NCBI GenBank assembly: GCA_030594905.1
Contig: JAUVEF010000053.1
Span: 1 to 7,530, forward strand
Reading direction: 5' to 3'
Length of the DNA stretch: 7,530 nt
From: Methanosarcinales archaeon
GTDB lineage: Archaea > Halobacteriota > Methanosarcinia > Methanosarcinales > Methanogasteraceae
This document shows, piece after piece, positions 1 to 5,985 of the stretch. Under the pieces are notes generated by a model. The model made no database searches and was not told the origin of the DNA. It worked only from the letters and a program-made list of their open reading frames with translations. The translations under genes and the position numbers were made by a program. How positions within the stretch are numbered: position 1 is the first letter of the stretch; each line of letters starts with the position of its first letter.

Positions 1-665
1 AGACAAATACAAAATGCATCCTGTTGCTCGATGAATTTCCTTCGATCATTGAACTGAAGAGCGGCAACGTTATGGTTGGCGAGCAGATCCTCCGAAAGAT
101 CAGGACATTGTTTGAGGGCTGGGAGCGGACGACCCTGTGCATCTCCGGTTCAATCAGGAGCACGATGAATCTTACAGTCCTGTCTTCTACATCCCCATTC
201 TATAGGCAGCTGGTTATGAAAGAGATCGGTCCATTAAAAAAAGAATCTGTTAAAGAGCTATTATTGAGGAATCTTGAGATAACAGATGCAGGAATCGAAC
301 AGATCTATGAGTTCTCTGCTGGAATTCCATTCTACGTACAGTTCATCGGAAAAATGATAGAAAAGAATGGGACTGTGACAATAGAGGATATCAAAGAGAT
401 AGAGGGCGAATTTTTGAGAGAGGAAGGGGATTTGCTCTTCAAAGGAGAATTTAACGATCTGAGTTCGAAGGAGCGTTTGGTCATCTTATGCATAGCGAAG
501 GGGTGTCACACGCCAAAAGCGATCGCAACAATCGTAAAAGATAAAGTCTCCAATGTCAGCAGATTTTTAGCGTATCTGGAAGCTAAGGGGTACATTTCAA
601 GGAAAGAGAAGGGTTATTACGTGCTCGAAGATCCGGTCTTTGGGATGTGGCTCGGGATGAGATGA
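1..665 (+). CDS. Archaeal AAA/STAND-like ATPase with C-terminal winged helix, 5' truncated by window edge
   Basis: The reading frame is open from the window edge (first full codon at base 3) and ends at TGA 663-665. The N-terminus with the Walker A loop lies outside. The first visible residues, CILLLDEFPSI, are a Walker B motif with the catalytic Asp-Glu. About 35 residues on, TTLCISGSIRSTM fits a sensor-1 strand. IGPLKKESVKELLLR and the following helices resemble the lid of the archaeal ATPase family (Pfam 'Archaeal ATPase' type). The last 70 residues (from LSSKERLVILCIAKG through KGYISRKEKGYYVLEDP) look like a winged-helix DNA-binding domain with a beta-wing. Known: members occur in many copies in archaea, and most have no assigned substrate. 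The gene looks more AT-rich, with many AGA/AGG Arg codons, than thi4 and lysS, which suggests an accessory or transferred gene. The specific role is unknown. Confidence 0.8.
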   Translation, partial: TNTKCILLLDEFPSIIELKSGNVMVGEQILRKIRTLFEGWERTTLCISGSIRSTMNLTVLSSTSPFYRQLVMKEIGPLKKESVKELLLRNLEITDAGIEQIYEFSAGIPFYVQFIGKMIEKNGTVTIEDIKEIEGEFLREEGDLLFKGEFNDLSSKERLVILCIAKGCHTPKAIATIVKDKVSNVSRFLAYLEAKGYISRKEKGYYVLEDPVFGMWLGMR

Positions 666-681
666 ACGATCCGATCCGTGC

Positions 682-697
682 CCATCAGTCTTGATGG
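682..697. terminator. Perfect 6-bp hairpin between convergent genes
   Basis: CCATCA-GTCT-TGATGG forms an uninterrupted 6-bp stem with a 4-nt loop, 17 bp after the stop of the AAA ATPase gene. It lies between two convergent genes, so it could help end transcription from either side. It has no T-run directly after it on the plus strand, so this is a weak call. Confidence 0.3.
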
Positions 698-728
698 CTG
701 CGCTGCTATTCACTCGCGTTTAATAGAT

Positions 729-735
729 CGAAAAA
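729..735 (-). terminator. U-run directly after thi4 stop
   Basis: On the minus strand the thi4 TGA is followed at once by TTTTT (731-735). Archaeal RNA polymerase commonly terminates at U-rich stretches without a hairpin, so this is a plausible terminator for thi4. The run is only five bases, so confidence is modest. Confidence 0.35.
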
Positions 736-1509
736 TCATTTACCGGAATCGATGATCTCCATCGCCACCTCTGCCGCCCGCTCGCCAGAGAGCATCATCC
801 CGCCAAAGATCGGACCCATCCGGTGACCCCCGGAAACGGCATTTGCTGCCATGCCGGAAACAACCAGCCCCGGATACACCTCTTTTGAGAAGTCGAGAAG
901 CGCACTCTCGCCGCGGTCAGCCCACATCGGCAGCTCGCCATGAACCTGTAAGGCGTCCGGGATCTTCTTGGAAACGATCTTACAAACCTCGGCATCGTGC
1001 CCTGTGCCATCGATCACGACCTTCGACCGGATGGTCAACGGATCGACGTGCAGGCGTGCCGCGGCAACCGATGTCCAGTTGATTACGAGTCCCGACACGC
1101 GCCCCGCGTCCCGGATCATCACATCCTCAACGCTCATCAGGTTAAAGACCTTCGCACCAGCACCTATCGCTGCCGCTGCAATCCGGCAGACCGATTCGAT
1201 CGAATCCGCAACATAGAGCCCCTCTTCGTATTCGGTGTACGCGATCCCGAATTCATCGAGAAACCGGCGTGCTTCCGCCTGCACAACAATCCTTGGAAAC
1301 ATCATGCCGCCGCCCCACATGCCGCCGCCGACCGAGAGATTCCGCTCGAAGACTACCACATCGATGCCTGCTTTTGCGAGCGTGTACGCAGCAACGAGAT
1401 TCGCAGGTCCTGCGCCGACGAGTGCGCAGTCAACATCGGTGCAGTCGAGGAACGATTCTGTGAATTCGGTGACGATTGCTCTGGTGATGCTGATTTCATC
1501 GATTGTCAT
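736..1509 (-). CDS. thi4: Thiamine thiazole synthase Thi4, sulfide-dependent (His) type
   Basis: 257 aa, a typical length for archaeal Thi4. The enzyme builds the ADP-thiazole precursor of thiamine from NAD and glycine in the cytosol. An FAD/NAD-type Rossmann motif, VGAGPANL (31-38), is followed by an acidic strand end, VVVFERN (51-57). The Gly/Met-rich stretch GGGMWGGGMMFP (61-72), the WTSVAAARLHVDPLTI segment (145-160), DGTGHDAEV (167-175) and the C-terminal GGHRMGPIFGGMM (227-239) are all characteristic of the family. In yeast THI4 a Cys at the segment before DP donates its own sulfur. Here that place holds His154 (LHVDP), as in the methanogen enzymes that use free sulfide and iron catalytically. 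Some databases name the same family ribose 1,5-bisphosphate isomerase, but the residues favour Thi4. ATG 1507-1509 starts just after the first acceptable upstream TATA-like site. No Shine-Dalgarno sequence is seen, so the mRNA may be leaderless. The gene stands alone: both neighbours are on the opposite strand. Confidence 0.93.
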   Translation of the reverse strand: MTIDEISITRAIVTEFTESFLDCTDVDCALVGAGPANLVAAYTLAKAGIDVVVFERNLSVGGGMWGGGMMFPRIVVQAEARRFLDEFGIAYTEYEEGLYVADSIESVCRIAAAAIGAGAKVFNLMSVEDVMIRDAGRVSGLVINWTSVAAARLHVDPLTIRSKVVIDGTGHDAEVCKIVSKKIPDALQVHGELPMWADRGESALLDFSKEVYPGLVVSGMAANAVSGGHRMGPIFGGMMLSGERAAEVAMEIIDSGK

Positions 1510-1532
1510 GGTTGCCTGTTGGTAATACAGCT

Positions 1533-1540
1533 ACTTTAAC
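1533..1540 (-). promoter_or_regulatory. Candidate TATA box for thi4
   Basis: Read on the minus strand this is GTTAAAGT, about 26 bp before the thi4 ATG, the spacing expected if transcription begins at or next to the start codon. That agrees with the lack of a Shine-Dalgarno sequence. A second AT-rich candidate, AATAAATATC (minus strand, about 1601-1610), would instead give a leader of about 70 nt. I cannot choose between them with certainty. No TPP-riboswitch core was found in the interval. Confidence 0.4.
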
Positions 1541-1637
1541 CCAATCATTCATGGAAGCGGTTTTTGATATGCAGAAAATCCCGAAATCGTGCGAGTTTGC
1601 GATATTTATTGGATTTGAGGGGATAAACTGGCATTTC

Positions 1638-1672
1638 GTATCTTTTTCACCGGAGATGTATCTTTATTCACC
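1638..1672 (+). repeat. Two near-identical direct repeats 20 bp apart upstream of the DUF116 promoter
   Basis: GTATCTTTTTCACC (1638-1651) and GTATCTTTATTCACC (1658-1672) differ by one inserted A. Their starts are exactly 20 bp apart, close to two helical turns. The second copy ends about 11 bp before the TATA box at 1684, the usual position for an archaeal activator or a repressor that blocks TBP/TFB. This is a candidate operator; the regulator is unknown. Confidence 0.5.
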
Positions 1673-1683
1673 TCACAGGCAAC

Positions 1684-1692
1684 TTTAAATAT
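1684..1692 (+). promoter_or_regulatory. TATA box of DUF116 gene pair, leaderless spacing
   Basis: TTTAAATAT matches the archaeal TATA consensus closely. Its centre is about 25 bp before ATG 1713, so transcription should start at or beside the A of the start codon. There is no Shine-Dalgarno sequence in the intervening bases, which fits a leaderless mRNA. This is the best promoter call in the window. Confidence 0.7.
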
Positions 1693-1712
1693 CCGCAAAC
1701 CGTTTTATTCTT

Positions 1713-2354
1713 ATGGAAGTCCCTTACGAACTTCTTGGCAGGTTCTTCGTCTTCTTAGCAGTTGCTATCCTTCTGATGACTGTGCTGGCACTGCTGCTCG
1801 GTGTTTACAGTTTTAAGAGGTGTAAGATCGTATTTCCAAATTTCATCCTGTTCATGCTGTACCTATTCTACTCGCCTGCAAAATGGATTTGCAGGGTGTT
1901 TTATATCAAAGAAGAACTCGTTGATGAGATTCTCATCGAACTTCGGAATGCGATGATGCTTGAGAAGTTCAAGCACACGAAAGAGCGGCGTGCCGTCATT
2001 CTGCCACAGTGCATGAGGCATCCGGAGTGTAAGGCGCGGTGCGACCCGATAATCGGATATGAGTGCAAAAAGTGCGGCATGTGCGACATCGGACGCATAG
2101 CAAAAGCGGCGGAAAAATATAACTTTAAATTATTCGTTGTGCCGGGCGACAGTTTCGTAAGGAAGATTATGCAGTCCTACAAACCTCATGCGTGTCTCGG
2201 TGTGGCGTGTTACAACGAATTAGCAGAGTCGATGCAGGAGGTCTCGAAGGCCGTACCGGTGCAGGGAGTCCCTCTGCTGCGGGACGGTTGTTACAACACG
2301 AGGGTGGACGTGGACGAGGTTATTGAGAAGATGGAGATGTGTGATGATGTATGA
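1713..2354 (+). CDS. DUF116 family membrane-anchored cysteine-rich protein (first copy)
   Basis: 213 aa. Two hydrophobic stretches, about residues 11-32 and 39-54, form an N-terminal membrane anchor; the rest is soluble and Cys-rich. The DUF116 signature is visible in order: LPQCMRHPEC (98-106), C110, YECKKCGMC (116-124), GVACYNEL (163-170) and GVPLLRDGCYNT (185-196). That gives nine clustered cysteines (100, 106, 110, 118, 121, 124, 161, 166, 193), enough for a metal site or Fe-S cluster. Metal binding is inferred; I know of no established function for DUF116. The ATG is chosen because it sits 25 bp after a strong TATA box. The stop overlaps the next gene, a paralogue, by 11 nt, so the two are cotranscribed and probably translationally coupled. 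A heteromeric membrane complex is a reasonable guess, not shown. Confidence 0.85.
   Translation: MEVPYELLGRFFVFLAVAILLMTVLALLLGVYSFKRCKIVFPNFILFMLYLFYSPAKWICRVFYIKEELVDEILIELRNAMMLEKFKHTKERRAVILPQCMRHPECKARCDPIIGYECKKCGMCDIGRIAKAAEKYNFKLFVVPGDSFVRKIMQSYKPHACLGVACYNELAESMQEVSKAVPVQGVPLLRDGCYNTRVDVDEVIEKMEMCDDV
2333..2336 (+). promoter_or_regulatory. Shine-Dalgarno GGAG fixing the start of the second DUF116 gene
   Basis: GGAG lies inside the end of the upstream gene, 7 nt before ATG 2344. This spacing favours ATG 2344 over the farther upstream TTG 2323 or GTG 2341; ATG 2347 is the nearest alternative. Confidence 0.5.
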
Positions 2355-3006
2355 CCTGATCGGGATTGCTTTATCTGTTATCATAGTCGTATCAATCGTT
2401 CTGGCTTTGTTGGCTCTGCTTATCAGCCGTATCAGTCTCAACAGGCATGTCTGGCTCGCCGGAATCTTTGCAGACATCCTTGATTTCTTCTATCTCCCGA
2501 TCAAAGCGATCTTTCACAGGTTTGCAGATGCAAGAACGCTCGATAAGTGGATGGTATCGCTCAAGAACGTGGCACACAGGTCTGATTTTGCAAAGACAAA
2601 GCACCGCCTGCTGCTCACCCCACACTGCATGAGGTCGCTTGACTGCCCGGCGCCATCGACGCGCTTTGGGATCCAGTGCAGGGGGTGTGGCAAGTGCATC
2701 TTTTCAAGGATGCAGGAAGATGCGGACCGGTTTGGCTATACATTATATATCATTGCAGGCTCGTCGTACGTCCGCCATGTCATAAAGAAGGAGTCGGCGG
2801 ACGGCGCGCTCCTTGTTGCGTGCAACTACGAGTTAAACAAAGTCATGCGGGCGCTCAAACGCAAGAAGATTGTGACTTATGGTGTTCCGCTTCTAACAGA
2901 CGGCTGCTACAATACCGAGGTAGAGTATGAAAACCTGATAGCGGTGCTGGAGAGTTTTGACGCGCCCACTCAGGGTAACCACCACAGCCAATCCGAAGAA
3001 TCCTGA
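2344..3006 (+). CDS. DUF116 family membrane-anchored cysteine-rich protein (second copy)
   Basis: 220 aa from ATG 2344, a paralogue of the preceding gene with the same layout. A long hydrophobic N-terminus (about 5-28) is followed by a weaker hydrophobic segment (about 37-58), then the Cys domain. Shared signature: TPHCMRSLDC (92-101), CRGCGKC (112-118), VACNYEL (158-164) and GVPLLTDGCYNT (180-191). Cysteines are 95, 101, 112, 115, 118, 160 and 188. The first copy's C110 and C161 have no counterpart here, so the two may bind metal differently. A start at TTG 2323 would extend it by 7 residues but deepen the overlap; a GGAG with good spacing supports 2344. The tail (about 206-220) is hydrophilic and His/Ser/Glu-rich, beyond the conserved domain. 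The gene converges on lysS with a 37-bp gap. Function unknown; the pair was probably made by tandem duplication and has since diverged. Confidence 0.85.
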   Translation: MMYDLIGIALSVIIVVSIVLALLALLISRISLNRHVWLAGIFADILDFFYLPIKAIFHRFADARTLDKWMVSLKNVAHRSDFAKTKHRLLLTPHCMRSLDCPAPSTRFGIQCRGCGKCIFSRMQEDADRFGYTLYIIAGSSYVRHVIKKESADGALLVACNYELNKVMRALKRKKIVTYGVPLLTDGCYNTEVEYENLIAVLESFDAPTQGNHHSQSEES

Positions 3007-3034
3007 AACAATTGGGGGGTAACCACAAGCATTC

Positions 3035-3047
3035 GTGATTTTATCAC
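3035..3047. terminator. Small hairpin between convergent DUF116 and lysS
   Basis: GTGAT-TTT-ATCAC is a perfect 5-bp stem with a 3-nt loop that overlaps the lysS stop codon. It lies in the only gap between two convergent genes. The stem is short and AT-rich, so this is a weak terminator candidate. Confidence 0.2.
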
Positions 3048-4555
3048 AAATCAGAGTATTGCCGCGCCCTGCCCGCCTCTGCGAGTCGGTTTAACAAAAA
3101 TGTCCGGTCCAGCGACGCCATGAAATATCCTGCTCGCGGACCTGATTTCTTCCCGAGAATAGCTATATAGATCGCCTGAAACATCTTGCTTCCGCTGATC
3201 CCTGCAGCTTCGGACGACCCATACACCAGATCATGCATATCACTGGCGGTTATATCGTCGCTGATGCCTGCTGCGATCCGCAAAAGCCCTGCTCTCTGCC
3301 CCGGAGTGAGTTTTTCCACATCAGGCGGCATGGTTTCCTGCACCTCAAACTTGACCGACTCAGGCGCATACAAAGCAAGCCAGTTCGATGCATTCTCCAT
3401 GCGCATCTTCACAGACTCCATATCAAGCGCACCATAACCGCTGCGCCTGAGGACATCCCAGAAGCCAGCAGAGTCAGATGCAATCTGTAGCGAGGTCACA
3501 ATGTGCGTGAACGGGATATCTGACCGAAGAGACGTCTCTGTCCGGGACAATTCACGCGCTCTGCCTGTTGCACGGTCGTATTCGTCGATCAACTCGACGA
3601 TGCGTGATGGATCAAAGTCGATGTGTTTTTCAGGTTTTGTTTTGAGAATCAGGTACCTGAGTACCTCCGGCGGCATGACCTGCAGCATATCCGTGATCGT
3701 GACGGTCACGCCAGTCGATGATGACATCGCGCCCTTTCCCTTCAGATGAATCCATTCGTAGATGATCGGATGCGGGGGCTCGCGCCCATAGATCTCTCTT
3801 GAGATCCTTGTTCCAGTATCATACGATCCGCCCCTCGTCGCATGGTCCTTGCCAAACGGCTCGATCGTGACACCGAGAATGCCCCAGCGTGCAGCCCAGT
3901 CAACCCGCCATGTCAGCTTCCCGTTCCCTTTCACAGGCACCGTGCCAGCATAACCGCATTCGCAGGTGTAATCGACTGTCTCGCGGCGATCATCAAATCC
4001 GGTGACCTCGGTCGCGGTGATTCGTCCACAGGATTCGCACAAAACATTGAAAGGACTCCAGTTATCCGGAAGCGACCGCTTTGACACAGTTTCGAGGATT
4101 GCTGCGATCTTATCCCGGTTTTGCAGTGCTTTTATGATTGCTGGTACGAAATCCCCGTTTTCGTAGAGTTCATGCGCCCGGTAGACCGCGGGTTTGATGT
4201 CCAGTTCCTCAAGGGACCGGAGGAACGGCATCAAGTAATGTTCGGCATAATTTGCGCAATTGCCACACGGGCAGGGTATGGCATAGAGTGGTTTACCAAC
4301 ATGTTCGGCGTAATCATCAGACAGGAACGGATAGACCTTGCGGAGCGGATCAAAGGTATCGCCTATGTAAATTAGTTCCGCGTTTACCCCGGCGTCGCCG
4401 AGTGCCCGGTATGCCCCATCCGCGGTCATTACCTCACGCAGGTTCCCTATATGTATGTTTCCTGAAGGCGTGATCCCTGTCGCTATGATATGCCTATCTC
4501 TGGTCACAGCCACATTATCTGCGATGACGTCTGCCCAGTGCCTTGTCTCGTCCAT
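3044..4555 (-). CDS. lysS: Lysyl-tRNA synthetase, class I
   Basis: 503 aa. It charges tRNA-Lys with lysine in the cytosol; most archaea use this class I enzyme in place of the bacterial class II form. The Rossmann core carries the HIGH-type motif HIGN (35-38) in TPSGNIHIGNLREV and the KMSKS-type motif MSSST (277-281) in KGKGAMSSSTG. GKDHATRGGSYDTG (236-249) is also typical of the family. Cys groups CPCGNC (95-100), CESC (173-176) and CEC (198-200) form probable zinc knuckles inserted in the catalytic region. The C-terminal half is helical, as expected for the anticodon-binding cage. Length is slightly below the usual 520-550 residues, with all motifs present. It begins 28 bp after the nikR stop, and no clear TATA box sits at the right place in that gap. 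It is therefore likely cotranscribed with nikR or driven from a promoter inside it. No strong Shine-Dalgarno sequence is visible before the ATG. Confidence 0.95.
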   Translation of the reverse strand: MDETRHWADVIADNVAVTRDRHIIATGITPSGNIHIGNLREVMTADGAYRALGDAGVNAELIYIGDTFDPLRKVYPFLSDDYAEHVGKPLYAIPCPCGNCANYAEHYLMPFLRSLEELDIKPAVYRAHELYENGDFVPAIIKALQNRDKIAAILETVSKRSLPDNWSPFNVLCESCGRITATEVTGFDDRRETVDYTCECGYAGTVPVKGNGKLTWRVDWAARWGILGVTIEPFGKDHATRGGSYDTGTRISREIYGREPPHPIIYEWIHLKGKGAMSSSTGVTVTITDMLQVMPPEVLRYLILKTKPEKHIDFDPSRIVELIDEYDRATGRARELSRTETSLRSDIPFTHIVTSLQIASDSAGFWDVLRRSGYGALDMESVKMRMENASNWLALYAPESVKFEVQETMPPDVEKLTPGQRAGLLRIAAGISDDITASDMHDLVYGSSEAAGISGSKMFQAIYIAILGKKSGPRAGYFMASLDRTFLLNRLAEAGRARQYSDL

Positions 4556-4583
4556 CTTGCGCCGTCACACTTCCAGTTTCCGG

Positions 4584-5021
4584 TTAACCTTCGACAGAGA
4601 TTGTGGTCAGTTTCAGGTGCTGCACCCCTTTGAGTGCCATAAGCCCTTCCGCTACAGCTTTAACCTCGCCCACGTCACCCTGCAACACGATTACCTCCAT
4701 GCATAGCTCTGCATCCACATGCATGTGGAGGGATGATTTGATCACATCCAGATGTTTGTGCTGGATATTTGCAAGCTCGTCAACAAGCCCGCGCTGGTGG
4801 TGGTTGTATGTAAGCGATATGACGCCAACCCTACCGCCCTTGACCTCGCTGGTCCATTCGTAGTACCTAATATAACTCCGGATCGCATCCCGGATGCCTT
4901 CTGATCGTGAGGAGTAGCCTCGTTTTGCGAGAATATCATCAAACTTCGTTAGCAGATTATCCGGGAGTGATACCCCGATTCTCATCAGTTCCTGTTCATT
5001 TTCCATTTGATCAACCCACAT
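4584..5021 (-). CDS. nikR: Nickel-responsive transcriptional regulator NikR
   Basis: 145 aa. A ribbon-helix-helix DNA-binding domain (about 12-55: LMRIGVSLPDNLLTKFDDI, SSRSEGIRDAIRSYI) is followed by an ACT-type nickel-sensing domain. The E. coli high-affinity Ni ligands are His76, His87, His89 and Cys95. The same spacing is kept here as His88, His99, His101 and Cys107 (QHKHLD, LHMHVDAELC), so nickel sensing should be intact. Known role: with nickel bound, the tetramer represses nickel-uptake genes, and in many species its own gene. The called start is ATG 5021; ATG 5006 (MENEQELMRIG) gives a more typical N-terminus, and neither has a Shine-Dalgarno sequence. No nickel transporter is in the window. 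In a methanogen-like archaeon nickel matters for F430, hydrogenases and CO dehydrogenase, but the targets are not visible here. It is divergent from the KaiC-like gene and upstream of lysS. Confidence 0.94.
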   Translation of the reverse strand: MWVDQMENEQELMRIGVSLPDNLLTKFDDILAKRGYSSRSEGIRDAIRSYIRYYEWTSEVKGGRVGVISLTYNHHQRGLVDELANIQHKHLDVIKSSLHMHVDAELCMEVIVLQGDVGEVKAVAEGLMALKGVQHLKLTTISVEG

Positions 5022-5049
5022 AGTGTGATGCTGTGTTAATCAACCTGTT

Positions 5050-5071
5050 GTATGTTATTCATTAATAATAC
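5050..5071. promoter_or_regulatory. Candidate NikR operator overlapping AT-rich promoter core
   Basis: GTAT (5050-5053) and ATAC (5068-5071) form the ends of a dyad with 14 bp between. The E. coli NikR site is GTATGA-N16-TCATAC; here the left half continues GTATGT and the right half is AATAATAC, which contains AATAATA, the right half of the Helicobacter-type site. The inner ATTAATAAT can serve as a TATA-like core for nikR (about 44 bp before ATG 5021) and perhaps for the divergent gene. The match is imperfect, so this is a candidate only. Confidence 0.3.
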
Positions 5072-5090
5072 TACCATCGGTGCAGGATCA

Positions 5091-5126
5091 GGAGGTTACA
5101 TTATGATAATAATGATAATGTTTTAA
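5091..5126 (+). other. Strong Shine-Dalgarno plus seven-codon mini-ORF upstream of the KaiC-like gene
   Basis: GGAGGT (5091-5096) is a full match to the archaeal anti-Shine-Dalgarno sequence and sits 6 nt before ATG 5103, ideal spacing. The frame reads MIIMIMF and stops at TAA 5124-5126, four bases before ATG 5131 of the next gene, which is in another frame. This may be a leader peptide or upstream ORF whose termination feeds ribosomes onto the main start. It could also be a chance SD next to an AT-rich promoter. Repeated ATGATAAT units give it two further internal ATGs. Confidence 0.4.
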
Positions 5127-5130
5127 TAGG

Positions 5131-5985
5131 ATGAGAAACAAAGTCATGGTTATAGGAGTGAATGATGAAATGCAGGGATTGCGAAATGCACTTGTGCAAG
5201 ATGTAAACACCAGGATGGCGCAAACGCCCACCGTAACCACTATTGGAAAGCCCATCGATGTTGGAGTAGTCGCCCACGCTCCAACCATCAAGTCCACAGG
5301 AATTGCCGTCCTGGATCGCAATCTCAACGGTGGACTCCCGGCAGGCTCGGTCGTATACATGTCCGTAGACTCAAAATCGATGTCAGAGGTGTTTTTGTAC
5401 CAGTTTACGCAGGCGCGCAAGACCTACTATATTACCACGGGCAGGCGACCCCGGTATGTTGCGTGGGACGTGCAGAATATGGGATATGATGTATCAGATA
5501 TAACATTCATTGATGCATATAGCGAATACTATACCACTGCGCAGGGCGATCTGGTGGATAATGTGGGCAATGAGTACGTGGATAAGCAGATCATGGAATT
5601 TATGATAAATACTCTCCGGAATATCCAGATTGAAGAAGAATTTGGAGATATAAACATCATAATTGATACGATTTCATTTTTCCTTGGTTTGAATGTCAAT
5701 ACCGGCGAGATCAAGAAACTTATGAACATTATTTACGAAACAACCAAGGAAACGAATGGGCTGACATATCTGTACGGGCTGAAGGAGACGCACGACCCCG
5801 CGCTCGAAAACGAGGTCATCAACTCGTGTGACGCGGTCTTTGATGTCGAACTGCACCGCGGTTCTGACGAGGTTATAAGCAGACTCACTATCCCAAAGAT
5901 ACGCGGACGGACGCCTGTTACAGATCTGCTCAAGTTCAGGATCGGCGATGGTATCCAGATCGATACCTCGACTGATATCGCATGA
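5131..5985 (+). CDS. RecA/KaiC-like (Rad55/HTR-like) protein with degenerate P-loop
   Basis: 284 aa. The RecA/KaiC fold is recognised from STGIAVLDRNLNGGLPAGSVV (55-75), which leads into where Walker A should be. Strand-helix repeats follow, then Walker B DINIIIDT (173-180) and the late KaiC-like KIRGRTP (256-262). Walker A is lost: the usual G-x-x-G-x-G-K-T/S is replaced by V-D-S-K-S-M-S-E (79-86), without its glycines and lysine. ATP hydrolysis is therefore doubtful, and a scaffold or regulatory role is more likely. From memory, 'HTR-like' proteins of Methanosarcina carry similar degenerate loops, but I could not check this. The first 50 residues are poorly conserved and the start is uncertain: ATG 5131 lacks its own SD, while ATG 5146 or 5170 are options. 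It may be translationally coupled to the mini-ORF just upstream. It is on the same strand as top6B but 340 bp away; a functional link is unproven. Confidence 0.8.
   Translation: MRNKVMVIGVNDEMQGLRNALVQDVNTRMAQTPTVTTIGKPIDVGVVAHAPTIKSTGIAVLDRNLNGGLPAGSVVYMSVDSKSMSEVFLYQFTQARKTYYITTGRRPRYVAWDVQNMGYDVSDITFIDAYSEYYTTAQGDLVDNVGNEYVDKQIMEFMINTLRNIQIEEEFGDINIIIDTISFFLGLNVNTGEIKKLMNIIYETTKETNGLTYLYGLKETHDPALENEVINSCDAVFDVELHRGSDEVISRLTIPKIRGRTPVTDLLKFRIGDGIQIDTSTDIA

Noticed and set aside
997..1539. 180-codon plus-strand ORF opposite thi4
   Set aside because: It is antisense to a clearly recognised, full-length thi4 and its translation is Arg/Cys/His-rich without any fold signature, typical of a shadow frame.
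1510..1712. Searched for a TPP (THI-box) riboswitch upstream of thi4
   Set aside because: No CTGAGA-type or other conserved TPP core is present on the minus strand in this interval.
2121..2130. AACTTTAAAT inside the first DUF116 gene, identical to the 10-mer at the 1681 promoter
   Set aside because: It lies in coding sequence more than 200 bp before the next start codon and lacks the upstream repeats; a chance internal match.
2514..2699. Several antisense and off-frame ORFs of 60-85 codons over the DUF116 pair, lysS and top6B
   Set aside because: They overlap well-supported genes and show no motif, SD or promoter of their own.
2972..3030. Two GGTAACCAC-containing stretches near the end of the second DUF116 gene
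   Set aside because: The shared core is about nine bases, one copy in coding sequence and one in the gap, with no further structure; too short to call a repeat or attachment site.
5162..5206. 14-codon plus-strand frame MMKCRDCEMHLCKM with an AGGAG at 5154-5158
   Set aside because: The CxxC pattern is attractive, but the SD spacing is only 3 nt and the frame lies inside the KaiC-like N-terminus; most likely coincidence.
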